A DNA stretch of 64,000 nucleotides from Astropecten irregularis (GCA_963971285.1 OZ020244.1:23002001-23066000), one strand, 5' to 3'. Positions 10,937 to 24,119 are shown, numbered from the stretch's first letter. Translations and numbers: made by a program. The notes: generated by a model not told the origin, from the sequence alone.

Positions 10937-11752
10937 TTTATGTCACTTTTACCTCCAACTTTACAATCCAATTAGACAAAAAGTTAGCAAATTGGAAACA
11001 AAATACTGTCTATTTTGTCAAAGGATTCTCCGATTGCGGATGAAAACTATGCATAACTATAAATTATGATTGTATTATATTACAACTCATTGCTATTCTT
11101 TTATATGCACGATATCTCATATAGGCCTACGTTCACTCGGGCGTATTGTCCACTGCAATAATTGACTCGAATAGCGTATTGAACTATGTATAATTTTTAT
11201 ACATGTAGTACTGGCTTATTAAAAAGAATGTTTTTTATGATTTTCAGCTTTTTACCAAAATTCATTCCGATATTATTCATAAGTGACGTCATCATGATTT
11301 TGCTCCGCGTTCCGCATGCAGGTAGCATGCATGGCTTTTAGTGTCCAGGGCTGAATATAAAACGATTAATCTTAAACGATTAAGATTAATCGTAACTTGG
11401 AGTCGTAAATGATTTGTATCGTGACATCACACTTTGCTCAGCAATTAGAATAGATTTGATATTTTTGAACAGATCAATCTTCGTGTTTCGTGGTTATTTT
11501 TCAAGAGTGTGATTAATGTTGTGGATAACATCTGAGATACAGATATAAAGTTCAAAGTACACGTCCATGGCGTGATGTATGATATTATGCTTGTAGGTGG
11601 GCGTATATTGAGGACCAACATTTTCGACATTTTTATCTCGTTGGGTAAAAAAATGGTCTTGCATGACACAGAATATGATATACACACATTGCATCGTGTC
11701 CTGAATAAATAAAACAACAGAGGGGATAATGTCATATCCCTGTAGTATACAT
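10937..11752. other. AT-rich unique sequence
   Basis: Contains a local palindrome ACGATTAATCTTAAACG/ATTAAGATTAATCGT near 11362-11392. The minus-strand frame at 11445-11807 runs into a repeat element and is not called. Confidence 0.5.
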
Positions 11753-12127
11753 TTAAAGGTAATATCATAGTTTGTTTTTTGTCAAAGAAATACAGATTCA
11801 TGGGCAAAAATATCGAAGAGGATATAATATAATATAATAATAGTCACCTGTGAAAATTTCAGTCCCATACGGTACCAACTTTTTGAGAAAACAGTGAAAA
11901 ACGGCCACAGTATTTCTGAAGTATTTTCTCTTTTATGTTTTATCTTTAAAAGATCAAAAATAATTTTGGCCACTGGTGTAACTCTTTTCCGGATAAATAC
12001 AGCATTTCAGGCAAAAATATTTTAACGGTATGTTTCTACCATCACCATCTTTATACCCTGTACGTTATAGGTAAATATGTGAAGATCTGTGTTTCTGTAT
12101 GCTACCAAAGTATGATAGTACCTTTAA
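11753..12127. mobile_element. TTAA element, beta-omega
   Basis: A 375-bp copy with TTAA at both ends. The beta half contains CAGATTCATGGGCAAAAAT and CAGTCCCATACGGTACC. The centre is ATCTTTAAAAGATC. The omega half ends AAGTATGATAGTACCTTTAA. A short ATAAT repeat has expanded near 11824-11842. Confidence 0.88.
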
Positions 12128-13691
12128 GATGTTTTTGTCATTCCCAATGAAGACGAATTTTGATGTTGGTTTCGGAAAGCACGAATGTGAAATGTCTGCG
12201 GCTGATTATAAACTGTCGTTGACTGATCTGTCTTCCAAAATTATCTTATGGAGAGTATAGCCCCATTAATGAGTCGGCCGCAGTGTCAAATGTTGCATCT
12301 TTGAAAGACGCTTTCCAGACGTGGGACACGAGCAATATTCCAAAATTGGTGCGTGTTTCTGTACCGAGTCAAAACCTCATAGCCACCGGGGTGTGCGTGC
12401 CGCGCGCTCGTGTGTATACAGCACTGGTCAGCTTCGGTGCCGGCCGTCCAGGCAAGCTGGGCTAAATAACAAGTCAGCTCACTTGTAATGACCTTCCTAA
12501 GTGTGATTACTTGAAATGGATCGTTCTTTGAACTATCCAGGACGTTACCTGCCAGGCCATATGTAGATCTGTTTGTATCATATCGTATGACTTTTATTAG
12601 TATAGACTGAGTTTTGGATGGCTGTCCTATATACCTAATGGCCAAGACTATGTCTGATTTAAACAGGGAAATTAATCCTGCCATTCTATTCTATCTGTGC
12701 ACTAATGACAGGCATTTGTATTAGTAAGTCAAGTTTTGATTGATGAATCGGTACCATAATGATGATTGAAGGTAAGATTGTTCAGATCCTGTGTCTTACA
12801 TGCAGTATTTCATCAAGAACCCTCAATTTAAGATGATATTTTTAAGAGCTTTTACGAAGGAATAGTTTTTGTTTGATTTCTTGGCATCTGTCTCATCTGG
12901 ACTCTCGTGTCTTTGTGATGTCTGTAAACTATTACAGTTCATCCTAAATACTTTCCTATCTACTTTCTTTTAATGCGGGTCATTAGATGGACTTTTACTC
13001 TTGTAGCATTATATTCAAATGGCATGGCAGTAATTGCAATTGCTTGCATTAATAAAACATTCAATTCGGTAGATAATCTTTGATGATTGTCAGGAAATAA
13101 ACAAAACAATCTCATGACATTCAGAATGTCAGTTATGGCATGGGTTGAATTTTTTGCAGGATTGAAAAGGGAAACCTATATCAATAAGTCTGCAGACAGC
13201 CACAAGGCCTAGTAGAGTGAAACGCAAAGAACGGCGTCGTCTTTGTATATCTCACTGATGCTATGGGTACGATACTGTGTGTTTGCAATGACTCCATATT
13301 ATGGAGCCCACTGGAGCCCACCCCAGTTTTAAAGATGGTGATGAACTTCAGAAAGGAGATACTAAACAGAATAGAGGCAGGAAAAAGAACCTCAAAACGG
13401 CATTCCAAAGTATTTGGAGCTGGCCACGACGCTGATCAACATCATGCTGACCAATGTGAACATCTTCCTTGGCTCCCATACAAAACTGGGTAAAAATGTT
13501 GATTATTTGTTTATGCCTGCCTGGCTTTGACGCGTTGACGGCTCGCAATAGTTCCCGCCACGTTGGTTGGAAAATATCGGGCTGTGACGTTGCAAAAGAA
13601 AGGTATAACGACAATTTCTGTTGACCCGCCATGTTTGTTATTAGCAGAATACGCGGAAATCCTGTCGCATTGACATTTACGTCTAGGCTTC
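12128..13691. other. Unique sequence, gene content not evident
   Basis: Frames at 12283-12465 (+), 12286-12684 (-), 13263-13493 (+) and 13348-13719 (-) have no motif, and neither their codon composition nor splice sites argue for them. Confidence 0.5.
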
Positions 13692-13832
13692 CAGAATTCC
13701 ACGAAGCCCTATGATCCATCGTAACTCGAGTTACGAAGGATAACTCATCGTATCATTCGTAGGGCTGCAATTCATCATAAGTCCTATACAGTAAGGTATA
13801 ATAGGCCTTCGATGAGTTTGGTGAAACCGACC
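13692..13832. mobile_element. Second copy of the GGTCGATTTCAC element
   Basis: Shares CGTAACTCGAGTTACGAA, CTCATCGTATC and the right end GATGAGTTTGGTGAAACCGA with the copy at 3176. The left terminal repeat is mutated (CCAGAATTCCACGAAGCCC). Confidence 0.7.
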
Positions 13833-15689
13833 ACAGAGCTGTTTATTCTATGAGATATTGTATACATGAAATGCGATAGAGCCATCAGGATATGCCATTG
13901 TTGGCGCCAGACCAACCACTGTTTGCCACCCTGACGAAAAAGAATCTTTTCGTGGGATTTCTCTTCACAACATGACAGTGTTGCATTGTAATTAAAAAAG
14001 CTGCCATTATACCAATTGCATCTACATATTACTCATAAACATCCAAGGAAAAACGCACATGGTTACTGCTGAGTTTCTAACTCTAGATCGAGAGAAAATA
14101 ATACTATACTTGCTTTTATGGGGATCTCATTTCTCACAGTCACCCTCCTGAAGACGAACAGAGCACACTGTTCGGCACGTCGAGAGATATAATACCACCG
14201 GTTCTCCTCAGAACTATACAATCTCACAGAAGAGATTACATGGTGTCACCGCAAATCTAAATTAGTTTAGATCTCATTTAAGCAAAATCATTACCAAAAA
14301 AGGCCTATTGCTTTTAAATCTTCACAAATAGAGCTGTCAAATGGAAGCGTTTGTACATTCTGAAGTGAATGAGATTTCTTTTTCTACACTTGCAGCAGTC
14401 ATTTGGAAAGACGTTTTAGCTGATAGGTTAAGGCAAATATTTTGAGCGCGCCAAGGTCATGCTTGGCGTTTCGCGCCCTTTCTAAATCTCAGACGATAAC
14501 CCTCAGTCAGGCGTAAAATTGACGATGGCCATGGAAACACACACAAACACACCGTGTTGTGTTACATATTATCCCCGTTGTCCTTCCTTCGTTGTCATGT
14601 ACAGAACAATTTGTTTTTCAAACCATTGATATTATAATTGTATAAATTACTCAACTGAAAACGTAGGCGCAAGTGGTTTGTCATGTGCAACGCATGGGCA
14701 ATGACAGAACACCCAAACTGATGATGCTATACCTATGGAAACCAACTCATGGGAAGCGCAGACGTGGTAAGCCTAAAACTCCATGGATCTTATAGAAGCC
14801 TGTTTTCGGCACTGCGCGTGCGCGCGCAAAGGACACTGGGTAATTTGGGGTTTAAAAGTTTTACCACACGCGTCGACACACGTACATTCGTATAGCTGCC
14901 GGCTCGCGAAGTTTAAAGTTGTCTTTTTTCCTAGAAGAAAGCCTTGCTTTGAGTTGTTATACATAACGATGCTGCACAATGTTCCATTGAATGGTACTGT
15001 CGAGTCACTTGTTCCATCGGTGTTAAGTTGAGTACTGATTCATACTTTAATTTTTATGTCATTACGTTTCATGCACTCAGCGCCAGTCCTAGCAACTCTG
15101 TGTTTCCCAGAGGGCTTTGCGCACAGCCAGTTATGCGTTATCTTCGATAAGGTCCATGGAGAGATGTCATTCAGAGAGATCTCTCACTCCTAGACACTGG
15201 GGGGTCAGTTGAAGATGCAGAAGTGGCAGCTCAAGACCAGTCCATTTGGTAGTTTTTGTCATGGTAGAATTTGGACTGCATATCCCTTGAATAATGCACT
15301 TCAAATTGCGACGGAATTTGCGATGGCCACATTGAAAATTGCTCCATTTGGGGTAAAAACCGTATGGTCTATTTCGTGCAAACATTCTATGGACATGTGC
15401 AAGTCCACATAACGCCTTTGGATCATGTATTATGTGGACATCCTTGAATTCTAAAGTCCGCAGTATGTAAGGTTTCTATGCATGCAATTACTTTCCACCA
15501 ATATTAATAATAATGATAATAATAACAGAGCATGTATAATGCGCAAAATAGGCCTATCTGGAAAGTTCCATTCAAAGACGCAGTAATAATTATCCCCTGG
15601 TCATTGGGCTACATTATTAAACATTCCTGAAACTTCCTGGAGAGTATACGGCCCCGGCTGCTATAAGCGCACGAAAGCTAATCAAGCCA
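13833..15689. other. Unique sequence
   Basis: No coding signal. Small GC-rich alternation (GCGCGTGCGCGCGC) near 14812-14826. The frame pair at 14773-15031 shows no motif. Confidence 0.5.
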
Positions 15690-15835
15690 TCTCTACCCTC
15701 GCAGGTATATACCCATTTACTTCTGGGTGAAGAGGAGCAATATGTTACAAAGCGTCATGCCCAAGGATGCAAGCACCACTAACCCATGGCTGGACTCGAA
15801 CCTACAACCACTAGAAACATCCACTTTGCACCTAC
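15690..15835 (-). mobile_element. SINE-like fragment with tRNA B box
   Basis: The minus strand has GGTTGTAGGTTCGAGTCC (B-box consensus). Beside it, on the plus strand, are CAAAGCGTCATGCCCAAGG and CTGGGTGAAGAGGAGCAAT, a body type I associate with invertebrate SINEs. Confidence 0.42.
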
Positions 15836-16766
15836 TGCTAAATGTGTTCAAAAATTGGTTTGGCAAACATTAATGTTCAACCGTTCGTCCGTCCAGCTTT
15901 ACCCATCAATCTCTCCTCCTTACGTCAAGCAAATCTGCATCAAGATGATTCACATGTGTGTGACAGTAACCCATATACTAAAAGCGTGACGTACATTTAT
16001 ATTGAATAAAAGGGGCCATAGTCAGTCTTTCATCCCATGGGAAGATTGCCAGGTCGGGGCACCCACAGGTCGTAGAGACTGAAATGACCTGAACGTCTTG
16101 ATCAAGGCCATCTTGAATAATAACAGCCAGCCCCCATTAACTTCCTCGCTGTCAATTGTAAATTATTTATGTACACTGAACAACAGTTTTAAACTGGCTG
16201 TTATAGAAAATACGGTGTTTCATTATGGTCATATACAATCCCAAGGCCTCCAGATTAAATTTTGATTACAGACCAACGGAAAATCACAAGAAACGGAGAC
16301 GATCAACGGAAACAGATACGGATTACAGCAATGGATGGGAAAGGTCATTTTGGCTTGTTGATTTGGTCCGTGGAGGTGAATTGGATCAAACTAATTAAGC
16401 CCACAGTTTGTGTTTACGAGGCACTCTTGGTAACCTGGCTCCGTCAATATAACTTGGCTGTTGCTGATTAATATGCTGCGTCATCGGGTCCGAATTCCCA
16501 GTATTATACATGCAGCAATAAAACAGATCGTCAGGCCTTGGTCTTTGTATGAAATGCATGCACTCAACGAAGAGTACCATTAGGGGAAATCAGAAAGACT
16601 CGAGATGATATTGCGTCATTAATTTTTAGTAATTGTATAAAATTTTAGCGAGAATTCGAGTGGGAGACGTATGGGCTGGTATTGTATGAATGAAAAGGCT
16701 GGATTGTACTAGCATGAAATAATTTATATTGAACCTGTGATGAACCAGACATAGGATACCAATAAC
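15836..16766. other. Unique sequence
   Basis: Nothing supported. There is an imperfect direct repeat of AATCACA/AACGGA words near 16270-16310. Confidence 0.5.
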
Positions 16767-17165
16767 TTAAAGGTTTACTGTAAACCAAACTCATGTGAAG
16801 TTAAATACATCTGTAATGTTATAAAACTCAACCTGTCTATCATTGTTTGTGCTAAAAAAAGATATTGATTATAGAAAAACCGAGTTATTTTAGACCCATA
16901 ATTTAGCACACCACTTTTCGCGACGAAAAACATTGCTTACGTCACATGCAGAACGCCACGCAGTACGGTATACTGTGGTGCGAGTCTATACTAGTTCTGT
17001 AGGTGACGTCACACGCATTGTTGTTTAGATCGGTTCCAATGGGGTTTTTTTTGGTGGGGGCGGGGCTAATTTAAGCACTTATATAAAAATATAAATTTAT
17101 AATGTCATTAATTGTGTTTTGAGCAAAACTTTTAAAGCACTTTCGACCCTTTCCCACACTTGATG
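16767..17165. mobile_element. D-family inverted-repeat element, opposite orientation
   Basis: Starts TTAAAGGTTTACTGTAAAC and carries the same interior words as the copy at 3479, in reverse complement (CACTTTTCGCGACG, GCTTACGTCACATGC, CTAGTTCTGTAGGTGACG). The right terminal repeat is lost after TTTCCCACACTTGATG. Confidence 0.78.
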
Positions 17166-17246
17166 TTTAATGGTATAGTGTTGTTGCTAATCCTGTAGCC
17201 GTTGTCAGTGTTACTCCTGTTGCTGCTGTGTAAAAGAGAGAATTCT

Positions 17247-17609
17247 TTAAGGTACAATACAAGATTGGTAACACACCCAAACAGAAATGTTCACAGATTA
17301 ACGTATAACTTTCAGGGTATGAAGATGGTGCTGGTAGAAACATACCGTAACAAAATTTTCGCCCGAAATGGTGTGTTTATCCAGAATTTAGTAAAACAAA
17401 GACCGAAAACAGTTTTGATCTTAGGGGTAAGATCGAAACGATTCTTTATGTTTTATAAAAAAAAAAAATATGTTTTTTGCTATTTTCTCGCGACTCAGAT
17501 GTCCGATTGAGCTCCAATTTTCACAGGATTATCATTGATTCACATGCTGGATCAGGCAAAATATGGGTGCTGTTCAGTGACCCTTACCAATTATGTATTA
17601 TACCTTTAC
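17247..17609. mobile_element. TTAA element, omega-alpha
   Basis: Starts TTAAGGTACAATACAAG and ends TATTATACCTTTAC; the right TTAA is mutated to TTAC. The centre is GATCTTAGGGGTAAGATC. It follows the D-family element (16767-17165) by about 80 bases. Confidence 0.85.
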
Positions 17610-19322
17610 TAATAACTGTTTCTGCACGATATTCGAGGAAGACTTACGCACGAATTGTCTTGCGAATCATGGCTTGGTTGACGTGATTTAAACATTCTAA
17701 TGATCCATCGTTGCCGGTTTTCCATGGCCTAGCCTGGCCTAACCATTTGCTGGAAAATTCCTGCCAAAAAACCCTCCCAGTATTGTACATGTTTCTGCAT
17801 TTGGTATATCAACATTCATTACTAAAAGCCAAATTTGCAAAAAATGATTTATGAGTTGAAATAAAAGAACAAACTGTATTTACATATACATGTTTGTACA
17901 ACAAATTAATTTTGTTTAAAGAAATTGATTGTTTTTTTTAATGGATTTGATGTATTAAACCCCAAATCAATTTAGTCTTCATTTGTGTTGGTGCCCAGTC
18001 AATTAAATTATATCTAAATTTCATTGGACAAGCGAAATTGAGAAAGCATAAATGGAATTGATTGTAGTTTGAGAAAACCGGAGAGATTTGAAAAATGACT
18101 ACAAGATACAAGATCGTTTGGTTACCAGCCACTAGCATCATTTGCATAAGCATGGAAAGTCTCCTTGAATCAAACAGGACTGCCAACCAATTTTTCATGT
18201 GATGCTTACTGCTTTTGACTTGTATTCGGCCATCGTTTGCTGAGCATAACATTCACAAGGAGTTTTGGCTGGCATCCTGATTTTATTTATTAAGGTGTTT
18301 TGTGCTTAAGCAAATTTTGGTGCTTAAGCAGCTCTATGAAATTGGCCCCTGTTCTTATGCTGGAGAAATCTTACAAAGGTGTCATCGTGTGAAAGGACAC
18401 TCATGCTTGAGAGTGACCCACGTCTCTGGTGAACCCTAAAGAAATTTCTCAAAAAACTGAAGAAGACCTTTTAACTGAAAAAGATCACCAAAATTGATCT
18501 AATGACTTTTGGTGTAAGATTTTGTTTAAGGTAAGCGCATAAAAGAATGCTTCTCTGGCAAGAATTGGCTTATCATATATACACTATATGGCAATCAGAA
18601 TATCCAGCGTTGAGTCCTTGCGTTGAGTTACATATAGCCCTGCTTACAATTCATGGTTTTTTTGAACAGCATTGTACATATAAAGCATGTCCGGCTAAAT
18701 TCGTGCTTCGAAATCAATTTCTGGCGATGGGATATAGTAGGCCTAATTAAGAGTGGGGCTTCTATTCTGTTTTTCTAAGGTTCTTATTATTGGCCACATA
18801 ATTTATTAAAATGCGAAAAAAGGAGAGCAAAAGTAGGGAATCTGTCATCATGAATTACTTCACGGTCGATAAAAACTGAATCCGGCAGATGTTATCATTC
18901 TAGGGAACTGTGCCCTAATTTGTAATTTTCATCCACTTGGTACTGTGGTTTTCGCTTTCATCGTTTCCTATTTTTGTTTCAATGACCATTCTTCAGAAAT
19001 GTAATGAATTATAACTCTTGTTGTGGTTGCAGTCGCCAGTGTAGCAGGAAGACCATGTATTGCACCGTTGGGGTGGGTTTTTAAGTACAGTAATGTAGGT
19101 CGCCCATTTTGCTGAGAGAGGTAATCTACCACTCAGTCAAGCTAGTGCAAACAATGATAGTAAACAGAGCAGATGGGTGGATATCAACAACAGTTTAAAG
19201 TGACTGGTTCTGGTATAGCCTACTTTGACTAGCTGATATGCAGAGGATTGAAGCATCAACAACTTCACTATTAGTTGACATGAATGATGTCCACAAACAC
19301 TTCATCAAACCTTGTATAAACC
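17610..19322. other. Mostly unique AT-rich sequence
   Basis: Besides the repeat fragment at 18355-18440 nothing is supported. The 104-codon minus-strand frame at 17938-18252 is low-complexity and unrecognised. Confidence 0.5.
18355..18440. mobile_element. Fragment of the CTTTTCACAC inverted-repeat family
   Basis: GAGAAATCTTACAAAGGTG and ATCGTGTGAAAGG match, in the opposite orientation, the element at 53657-54068. Only an internal part is recognisable. The preceding bases contain two GTGCTTAAGCA-like words that may belong to the same or an adjoining repeat. Confidence 0.4.
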
Positions 19323-19801
19323 TTAAGCCCCTTTCACACCGGGCCTTACGTACAGTTGCGTAGCGTTGCGTAGCGAGTACGATGCCCTACGCTGTTCCTA
19401 CGCTAGTCTACGCTGGCTTACGTAACAATACGTCGAATACGCAGAAGGAGTACGCGACAATTACGCAAAAAAATTAAACATGTTTAATTTTTTCGCGGCG
19501 TAGAGCACTGGACAATGGAAGTACGCAGTTTTTACGCAAGTCTACGCAACACTACACTACTGTGCGCCATGCCTACTTAAGAGTACGATAACCTACGTCT
19601 GATATGCGCAATACTACGGGCCTGTACGCCAATCATATTATGTTGGTAGGTACGCGGTGTCTCTGCACTGGGTACGCAACCATACGCCATCGCACTACGC
19701 ACATTTACGCAGGCTCACATTGAGTACGCCGCTATGTTTCGGCGTACACGATACGCAACACTACGCAACTCTACGTAGGCCCGGTGTGGAAGGGGCTTTA
19801 A
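19323..19801. mobile_element. TACGC-rich inverted-repeat element with TTAA ends
   Basis: Left end TTAAGCCCCTTTCACACC; right end GTGTGGAAGGGGCTTTAA. The inverted similarity extends about 45 bases inward (GTAGCGTTGCGTAG against CTACGCAACAC). The 479-bp interior is crowded with CTACGC/TACGCA words spaced about 8-15 bases apart, giving a much higher CpG content than the surroundings. Confidence 0.8.
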
Positions 19802-20988
19802 TCACAGTGAATCCATCCCGCATTCGAAGCAGTGAAATCAAATCGAGGCTTGGATTCAAAGTAGTCTGGCACCCGTTTTCTCTTTACAATTGGATGTTAT
19901 CTTTTCCAACATGTATACAAGGAAGGTGACAAGATGGATGCCCCATGGATAGGTTCTTTTATATGGATGATAGGGTTAAGATGGCCTGACGTTTCGATCG
20001 TAGAAGGATCTTTGTCAATGAACAAATCCACCTTGTTATGCCGAATTGATAACAGAACATGACATCAACATGGCCTTTGAAGTAACATTCAGAATTTTAA
20101 TTAATTAATTTCACTCTTTCACTGTGTAGTATTCATGTAGGCCTACTGTCAAACGACTCACCAGATGGTGAACTCACAAGTGACGTGTAATTTACGCTCA
20201 CACACTTGTCTTAATTAATTATTTGCAGACCCCAATGATTCCGATGGATGTTTTGAAAACAGAAATCTAATATGTTTCCGTTTCTGAATAGTGCCTCTAT
20301 TTTTTTCCGTACTAATATTCTTTCCTAATCGTTCGTAGCACAGACTAGGGACTTTCATTTTTATAGCCTTCAGGCAGTTAATTTGACTGATAAAATGTTA
20401 ACGGCTCATCAAATATTCAACTGCACACCGTCCATCATACTTAGACTGCATGACATTTCCCAGCAGAGTTTGAATTTTTTTCTTCGTAAAAAGGAAGACG
20501 GGTACTGACTCTGCCCGGCGTAACAGTTTGCTTGCACTTACAATTTTCCCCTGGAGAAACTGATGACTCGGAGTGCATGCTTCGCTCAGCGACAGCGAAG
20601 CATAATCAAAGCTGCCACGAACAATTTGTTACCGAGAACAATTTTACACGCCGCGACACGTCGCCAACCTGCTGCCGTGTAGGCCCTAGATTTAACCCGT
20701 TGACCATGCTTGAAATATTCGCCTGGGGGTTTAAGGCTAATCATTAATGCACTTTGAGTCAACACTATACACACGCTGCGATAACACATGCACATACATC
20801 ACGTTTCAAAATGTTACTTGCTATAATTGATCTTCGCTGTAGATATACCTGATGACAGTTATTGCTCTATTCTAGTTATCCTAGGGCGAGTTTGTTTCAA
20901 GATTATCTATAATTGTCGATTAATTTTGCCACTTACAAATCTGAAACTAGTCAGTTGGTTCTGTATAGCCCTTGAGCAAGGCCTTGTC
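19802..20988. other. Unique sequence with one dispersed-repeat fragment
   Basis: Only the fragment at 19980 is recognised. The frames at 20532-20795 on both strands are shadows of each other without a motif. Confidence 0.5.
19980..20020. mobile_element. K-family fragment
   Basis: GGCCTGACGTTTCGATCG, then GAAGGATCTTTGTCAA. This is the same GAAACGTC core with a shortened stem, on the minus strand. Confidence 0.45.
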
Positions 20989-21300
20989 TTAAAGGTATAA
21001 TACATGATTGGTAAAGGTCACAGAACAGCACTCACACTTTGCCTGATCCAGCATAATGCATGACATGATAAACCTGCGAAAATTAATATGAGCTCAATCG
21101 AACATCTGAGTCTCGAAAAAATAGCAAAAAAACTGACTAAATTTTTCTTAACAAATATAAAGAATGGTTTTGATCTTACCCCGAGATCAAAACTGTTTTC
21201 GGTCTTTTTTTGACTCATTTCTGTATAAATACACCATTTCAGGCGTATTTTAAAGTATTTTAACGGTTATGTTTCTACCAGCACCATCTTCATATCCTAT
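20989..21300. mobile_element. TTAA element, alpha-omega, right end lost
   Basis: Starts TTAAAGGTATAATACATG, with an intact alpha arm, centre GATCTTACCCCGAGATC and most of omega. Similarity stops after CACCATCTTCATATCCTAT, so the terminal repeat is missing. Confidence 0.82.
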
Positions 21301-22467
21301 AAAACGAAAAGAAGAGATCAGGCCAAATACTGCTAGTATAATGAACCAACGTGTTTGGAATGGACCGTCGTTTTCGTCACGATGGCATCGCTTGAAAAGA
21401 ACGTACTTTTGACGATGTATTTATTTCTCCAGAGTACCAAACAAAGAGGACATTTCAGCCTGATCGCCGCGGGGCATCAGCTGAAATGCACGGGAGAATA
21501 TCCCAAGTGAAAAACAACCCCGGTAATGTTACCCCCCTCTGCTATATCGGTGAACAGAGAGAAAGAAACGAGCGCATTTTGCTGTGTAGAGCCAGTTTCA
21601 ATAGCGCTTTTGAACGCGACACCCAATGCTTTTCTGCAAGAGCTCTCGCTAAAGATTCCATACATGAAAAGAACTCTTGAAAATCAGCAGAAGCGGTACA
21701 TTTAGATGGGAGGAGAAGAGAACAAAACGTCTGAATCACACAAGGGATCCCCATCTCTCCAGTTGGTTTATGATATATCGCACGGAGAATGCTATTTCCT
21801 GTAATTTAATCACTTATTCAATTACAATACAATTCCGGCCTAATGGCAATATTGCATTCTATCCTATATGCTCCTCAGTCGTCTTCATCGGAAAATTTGG
21901 TGTTTTCTTCTTCATTTTTTTTTTTAACTGGCATTAAGTTATTTGAAACTCCCTGTTTTTCTTCTTTATAGAGTTTCGGTAAACAATTAATTTCTCACAA
22001 TGATTCAGCCTTTTCAATTGAAAAGTGGAGGGAAAGTGGATGTTTTCACCTCTGTTGAAAATTCAGTCCGCAGCAACTTCACTTTACTCTCCGAATTCCA
22101 TACGTGCATTTTGAATGGGTCCAATTTAAATTGGATTATTTTACGGCCTATCGGTATATCTTCGCAGGATCGACATACAATTACTGCCTGTAATTGTTTG
22201 TCCCAAGTTATGGTTCTTTAGTCCTTAAACCATCGACTCACAGTGCGGTCTTTTTGTTCGAATCTTGTCAATTGAGTTTCGCATTGACAATGAGAATGAT
22301 TATGATTATGGTATAATAGTCCCTAATTAAAAAAGACTTATTAAACAGCAAGGTCATATGAGTTTAAAGCATGATTATACTGGAGACAATGCTTATTGCT
22401 TCTTTATAATGGCTTGGTGTTTATTCCTAGAAGTTATAATTTGGTTTCTGATATGACTGCTTTGATG
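21301..22467. other. Unique sequence before the heptamer satellite
   Basis: Slightly GC-richer at 21310-21760, where overlapping frames of 62-70 codons occur on both strands without a recognisable product. Confidence 0.5.
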
Positions 22468-23308
22468 TGTCTATTCCATGTTCCATGTTCCATGTTTTAT
22501 GTTCCACATGTTCCATGGTTTATGTTTCACGTTCCATCCCATGTTTTATGTTCCATGTTCCATGTTCCGTGGTCCATATTACATGTTCTATGTTCAATGT
22601 TTCGTGTACCATGTTTTATGTTCCATGTTCCGTGTTGTTCCACGTTCCACGTTCCACGTTCCACGTTCCACGTTCCATGTTCCACGTTCCACGTTCCACG
22701 TTCCACGTTCCACGTTCCACGTTCCACGTTCCACGTTCCACGTTCCACGTTCCACGTTCCACGTTCCACGTTCCAAGTTCCATGTTCCAAGTTCCAAGTT
22801 CCAAGTTCCAAGTTCCATGTTCCATGTTCCATGTTCCATGTTTTATGTCCATATTTCATGTTCCAAGTTCCAAGTTCTATGATCCATGTTTTACGTCCAT
22901 GTTCCATTATCCATGTTGCATGTTGCATGTTGCATGTTGCATGTTGCATGTTGCATGTTGCATGTTGCATGTTGCATGTTGCATGTTGCATGTTGCATGT
23001 TGCATGTTGCATGTTTATGTTGCATGTTGCATGTTCCATGTTCCATAATCCATGTTGCATGTTCCATGTTGCATGTTACATGTTCAATGTTGCATGTTGC
23101 ATGTTGCATGTTGCATGTTGCATGTTGCATGTTGCAGGTTGCATGTTGCATGTTGCATGTTGCATGTTCAATGTTGCATGTTGCATGTTGCATGTTGCAT
23201 GTTGCATGTTGCATGTTCCATGTTCAATGTTCAATGTTGCATGTTGCATGTTGCATGTTGCATGTTCCATGTTCCATGTTCAATGTTCAATGTTCAATGT
23301 TCCATGAT
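22468..23308. repeat. GTTNCAN heptanucleotide satellite, about 840 bp, in variant blocks
   Basis: 7-bp units. About 22468-22636 is mixed GTTCCAT; 22637-22770 is nearly pure GTTCCAC; 22770-22880 is GTTCCAA/GTTCCAT; 22905-23010 is nearly pure GTTGCAT; 23010-23308 is GTTGCAT mixed with GTTCCAT and GTTCAAT. Homogeneous blocks indicate local turnover. Confidence 0.96.
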
Positions 23309-24119
23309 CGAGACGTGTGTTTTAATATGGACAGCCTTCAAAGCCATGCTGATTTGTTTCTGCATGCGTTTCCGGCCATTCACCTTTCGCGGGCAGACAT
23401 TATTAACGTGCGCCGTAAGCCCTTTCTTCATGATAACTTAGTACTGAATTGATCTCATAGTTTATGATTATTTTGACATTGCCTGGCGGTTGACACTTAC
23501 GCCGTATTATTGACACTGTATGCCTCAGCAGGCGTTGAGATTTTGAAAGGCTTCTAGGCATTTTATGCAATTACGTCGGCTTTAAAATGCAACATCGCAC
23601 AGATGATCTCCTTCTAAGAGCCAAAACAACGACTACACTATCAACGATGTAGTAAATCATCAAGAATAAATTTCTCGTTTAATTTCCGGTGGCGATTTCT
23701 AGATGGCTTGTATACGGTTCTGAGAAAATTTCTTGAAAACAAAAACGTCTCCCTAGTGACTCTCGCGAAGTCCATGTCAAAACAGAGGTTGCATTATTAT
23801 TATTCTTATGAATCCTGGAGTACTGTAAGTACTAAAGGTCGTTTTGTTGATGCAAATCAGCAATAGCCCTCGTCCGGTCGTCAAGATTGTAGAGATAGTG
23901 GCGACATATGCATAAAGATTGGAGATATATGAAATTCCATTGCTTGTATACGGAAATGTCAATACACAGGTTTATAATTTGAATAATATTTTCTGTAGTA
24001 TTGTCCCATCAATTTGTCATAATTCATCTTCTTCATCTACCCATTCTCTACTTTCTTTGCTTGCTTGAATGATCCCCTTCATTCATGCACTGCTCCCCCG
24101 TTTTCTTATCTAATTGCTG
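23309..24119. other. Unique sequence
   Basis: No gene or repeat recognised. Confidence 0.5.

Noticed and set aside
22396-23452. Cys/His/Met-rich frames up to 303 codons that look like metal-binding proteins
   Set aside because: Translation of GTTNCAN heptamers gives period-7 Cys, His, Met and Val on the plus strand. There are no codon-level constraints and the opposite strand is open as well.
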